This document shows, one piece after another, positions 15,312 to 16,328 of a stretch of DNA of 16,328 nucleotides (position 1 is its first letter; every line of letters begins with the position of its first letter). The notes beneath the pieces were generated by a model that worked only from the letters and a program-made list of their open reading frames with translations, searched no databases and was not told the DNA's origin. This DNA comes from Clostridiaceae bacterium. GTDB taxonomy: Bacteria; Bacillota; Clostridia; DSM-8532. Position numbers and translations under genes: made by a program. Location of the stretch: assembly GCA_012727625.1 (NCBI GenBank), contig JAAYGP010000252.1, forward strand, positions 1 to 16,328, in the 5' to 3' direction.

Positions 15312-15796
15312 GCGAAAACACTCCATTGGAATATGATTGCGGTATTCTTTGCGATAAAAAATGCTGCTTTGGCACTGAAACAGACGGAATGCTTCTGTTC
15401 CCTGGAGAAGAATTTCTGTATCAGAATATAGATGGTAACTTATGCATTATTAAAGAAAGTAATATTGTCCTGCCAAGTGGTTATAAAATCAGCTATTTAG
15501 TTTGTAAGGGTACCTGCACGAGGGAATACAGGCCCCTTTCATGCAGAATTTACCCTGTAATTCCATATATAAACCAATCCGGCCGGGTTGATTTCAGACC
15601 GGACCTAAGAAGCCTTGGAACCTGCCCCATTGTTTATAATGCAGATAAGTATGTAATAAGTGAAGAGTTCATGGATAAACTTTACCTGTCTTTTTCACCG
15701 CTATTGAAAGAAAAGATAATAGTGGTATTCATTGAAATATTAACATATCAACTTGATGAGGCGTCTGAACTTTTGTGGAAATTGATACCTATGTGA
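15299..15796 (+). CDS. YkgJ-like cysteine-cluster protein
   Basis: A 165-codon open frame for a Cys-rich protein of the YkgJ/Zn- or Fe-chelating type, function unknown. Cysteine groups are CGILCDKKCC near the start and CKGTCTREYRPLSCRIYP in the middle, with a further GTCPIV; the Arg-Pro-x-x-Cys-Arg-x-x-Pro pattern is typical of this family, which is thought to bind metal or an Fe-S cluster. ATG 15299 has no usable ribosome binding site, and the protein probably really begins at ATG 15255 in another frame (separate entry). It sits just after the dehydrogenase gene and is probably co-transcribed with it. No other function can be assigned. Confidence 0.75.
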   Translation: MEKIGENTPLEYDCGILCDKKCCFGTETDGMLLFPGEEFLYQNIDGNLCIIKESNIVLPSGYKISYLVCKGTCTREYRPLSCRIYPVIPYINQSGRVDFRPDLRSLGTCPIVYNADKYVISEEFMDKLYLSFSPLLKEKIIVVFIEILTYQLDEASELLWKLIPM

Positions 15797-15833
15797 ACCC
15801 ATGCATTCTTCGACATTTCAGAACCATTCTGTC

Positions 15834-15841
15834 AATCGATT
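15834..15841. promoter_or_regulatory. Upstream operator core AATCGATT, site 1
   Basis: The core sits in CAATCGATTG, a perfect 10-bp palindrome with central CG, followed by an overlapping TGCATGCA palindrome. It is the same core as in the operator at 2611-2630, and lies about 300 bp upstream of the promoter-proximal site, a distance compatible with looping. Confidence 0.45.
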
Positions 15842-15991
15842 GCATGCATTTGATTTATACCTGTCTAAATCCTGTTTAAATAAGAAACCGGGATTTTAAC
15901 AGTATTAAACAATAAATTTATTTATACAACCATTGCATTAATCAATTTTAATAATATTAATTTCCAATCAATATAGTATTTTAATTTTTAC

Positions 15992-15999
15992 AATCGATT
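15992..15999. promoter_or_regulatory. Upstream operator core AATCGATT, site 2
   Basis: The core lies within ACAATCGATTTA. Only the central 8 bp are palindromic, so it is weaker alone. It is 158 bp from site 1 and 142 bp from the promoter-proximal site, both near whole numbers of helical turns at 10.5 bp per turn. Confidence 0.4.
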
Positions 16000-16094
16000 T
16001 ATAATAAGTATGTCAGTTCTTTGATTTCTTTGAATGTAATTCATTAATACAATATGTTTTTTTGTTTATTTTCACCTAAATATATAAAATTATA

Positions 16095-16123
16095 TTGATT
16101 ATTTGTTATAATTAATATATAAT
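16095..16123 (+). promoter_or_regulatory. Sigma-A promoter for the second lyase gene
   Basis: TTGATT (16095-16100), a 17-nt spacer, and a perfect TATAAT (16118-16123). Transcription should start near 16130, leaving a leader of about 38 nt before the ATG at 16168. Confidence 0.75.
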
Positions 16124-16130
16124 TGATTTA

Positions 16131-16144
16131 TGCAATCGATTTTA
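16131..16144. promoter_or_regulatory. Promoter-proximal operator of the second lyase gene
   Basis: TGCAATCGATTTTA contains the AATCGATT core (16134-16141) and fits the cre consensus at 12 of 14 positions. Its centre is 14 nt past the -10 box; the operator at 2611-2630 is centred 12 nt past its -10 box. The matching placement suggests the same repressor acts at both promoters. Confidence 0.6.
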
Positions 16145-16167
16145 TTTTTATGAAAGGATGGAGTTAA

Positions 16168-16326
16168 ATGTCGAAGATCGGAGATCTAATACGAAACACC
16201 AATGAGGTTATACTTGTTCCCGAAATATTCGACTGTGCCTCTGCAAAGGCTGCTGATTTAAACGGTTTTAAAGTCATAATGATCAGCAGCGCGGATTTGG
16301 CAAACAGCCTTTGCGGGCAGCTCTGA
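16168..16326 (+). CDS. Second isocitrate lyase/PEP mutase family protein, N-terminal part
   Basis: The first 52 codons encode the beginning of a lyase-superfamily barrel collinear with the protein at 4549. LVPEIFDCASAKAADLNGFK corresponds to FAPCIWDVFSHRAAAMCGFE, and MISSADLANSLCG to LLSGGAFSGNICG. AAAGGA and GGAG lie just before ATG 16168. An in-frame TGA occurs at 16324-16326, two bases before the window ends, exactly where the family continues with a Pro-Asp-Ile/Met-Gly stretch. It is therefore a truncated pseudogene or affected by a base error at the end; an intact gene continuing past the window is likely if the stop is an artefact. Regulation by the operators upstream is inferred. Confidence 0.65.
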   Translation: MSKIGDLIRNTNEVILVPEIFDCASAKAADLNGFKVIMISSADLANSLCGQL

Positions 16327-16328
16327 AG

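Larger units (their letters stand above)
15797..16167. other. AT-rich regulatory region upstream of the second lyase gene
   Basis: A 371-bp region without an open frame of note. A weak stem, AAATCC...GGATTT (15867-15872/15891-15896) with inner GTTT/AAAC, may terminate the YkgJ-like transcript, but it lacks a clear T-tract. The rest is strongly AT-rich and holds three AATCGATT cores (15834, 15992, 16134) and a promoter at 16095-16123. Confidence 0.7.

Overview
The window looks like a low-GC Gram-positive anaerobe of the class Clostridia. The signs are AT-rich intergenic DNA, strong GGAGG-type ribosome binding sites, occasional GTG/TTG starts, a Cys20 lipoprotein signal on the binding protein, sigma-A promoters with 17-bp spacers, and CcpA/LacI-type operator sequences. 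No rRNA, tRNA or CRISPR array is visible, and I cannot name a genus from the sequence.

Layout. (1) Positions 2-643 hold the 3' end of a family GH89 alpha-N-acetylglucosaminidase. It meets a convergent gene for a PLP-dependent alpha-oxoamine synthase (742-1932, minus) that most resembles bacterial serine palmitoyltransferase, and a bidirectional terminator lies between them. (2) About 830 bp without an intact gene follows (1933-2765). It contains a 117-bp duplicated segment carrying the promoter region and first codons of a short-chain dehydrogenase. It also holds a good sigma-A promoter whose start point is covered by a near-perfect 20-bp palindrome. (3) That promoter faces a long same-strand run. 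The run encodes a ketopantoate-reductase-like dehydrogenase, a metal-dependent 'cyclase' hydrolase, a PEP mutase/isocitrate lyase family enzyme, a complete peptide/opine-type ABC importer (lipoprotein, two permeases, two ATPases) and two tandem MATE exporters (to 14118). (4) A 95-bp structured inverted-repeat element then abuts the second copy of the duplicated segment. This copy drives an intact short-chain dehydrogenase, followed closely by a Cys-rich YkgJ-like protein gene that appears to need a -1 frameshift on an A6 run. (5) The window ends with an AT-rich regulatory region holding three AATCGATT operator cores and a TTGATT-N17-TATAAT promoter. These precede the start of a second PEP mutase/isocitrate lyase family gene.

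How the parts may work together (inference). The promoters of the first catabolic-looking run and of the second lyase gene carry the same AATCGATT core at nearly the same distance downstream of the -10 box. A single LacI/CcpA-type regulator could therefore control both. The run resembles an uptake-and-processing system for an unidentified small carboxylate or amide: ABC import, hydrolysis by the cyclase-family enzyme, redox chemistry by the PanE-like enzyme, C-C cleavage by the lyase, and export by the MATE pair. The substrate cannot be deduced from sequence alone. A second theme is the serine-palmitoyltransferase-like enzyme and the short-chain dehydrogenase. They are now 12 kb apart, but the remnant shows that a copy of the dehydrogenase start once lay divergent from the synthase gene, which would fit a sphingoid-like lipid pathway.
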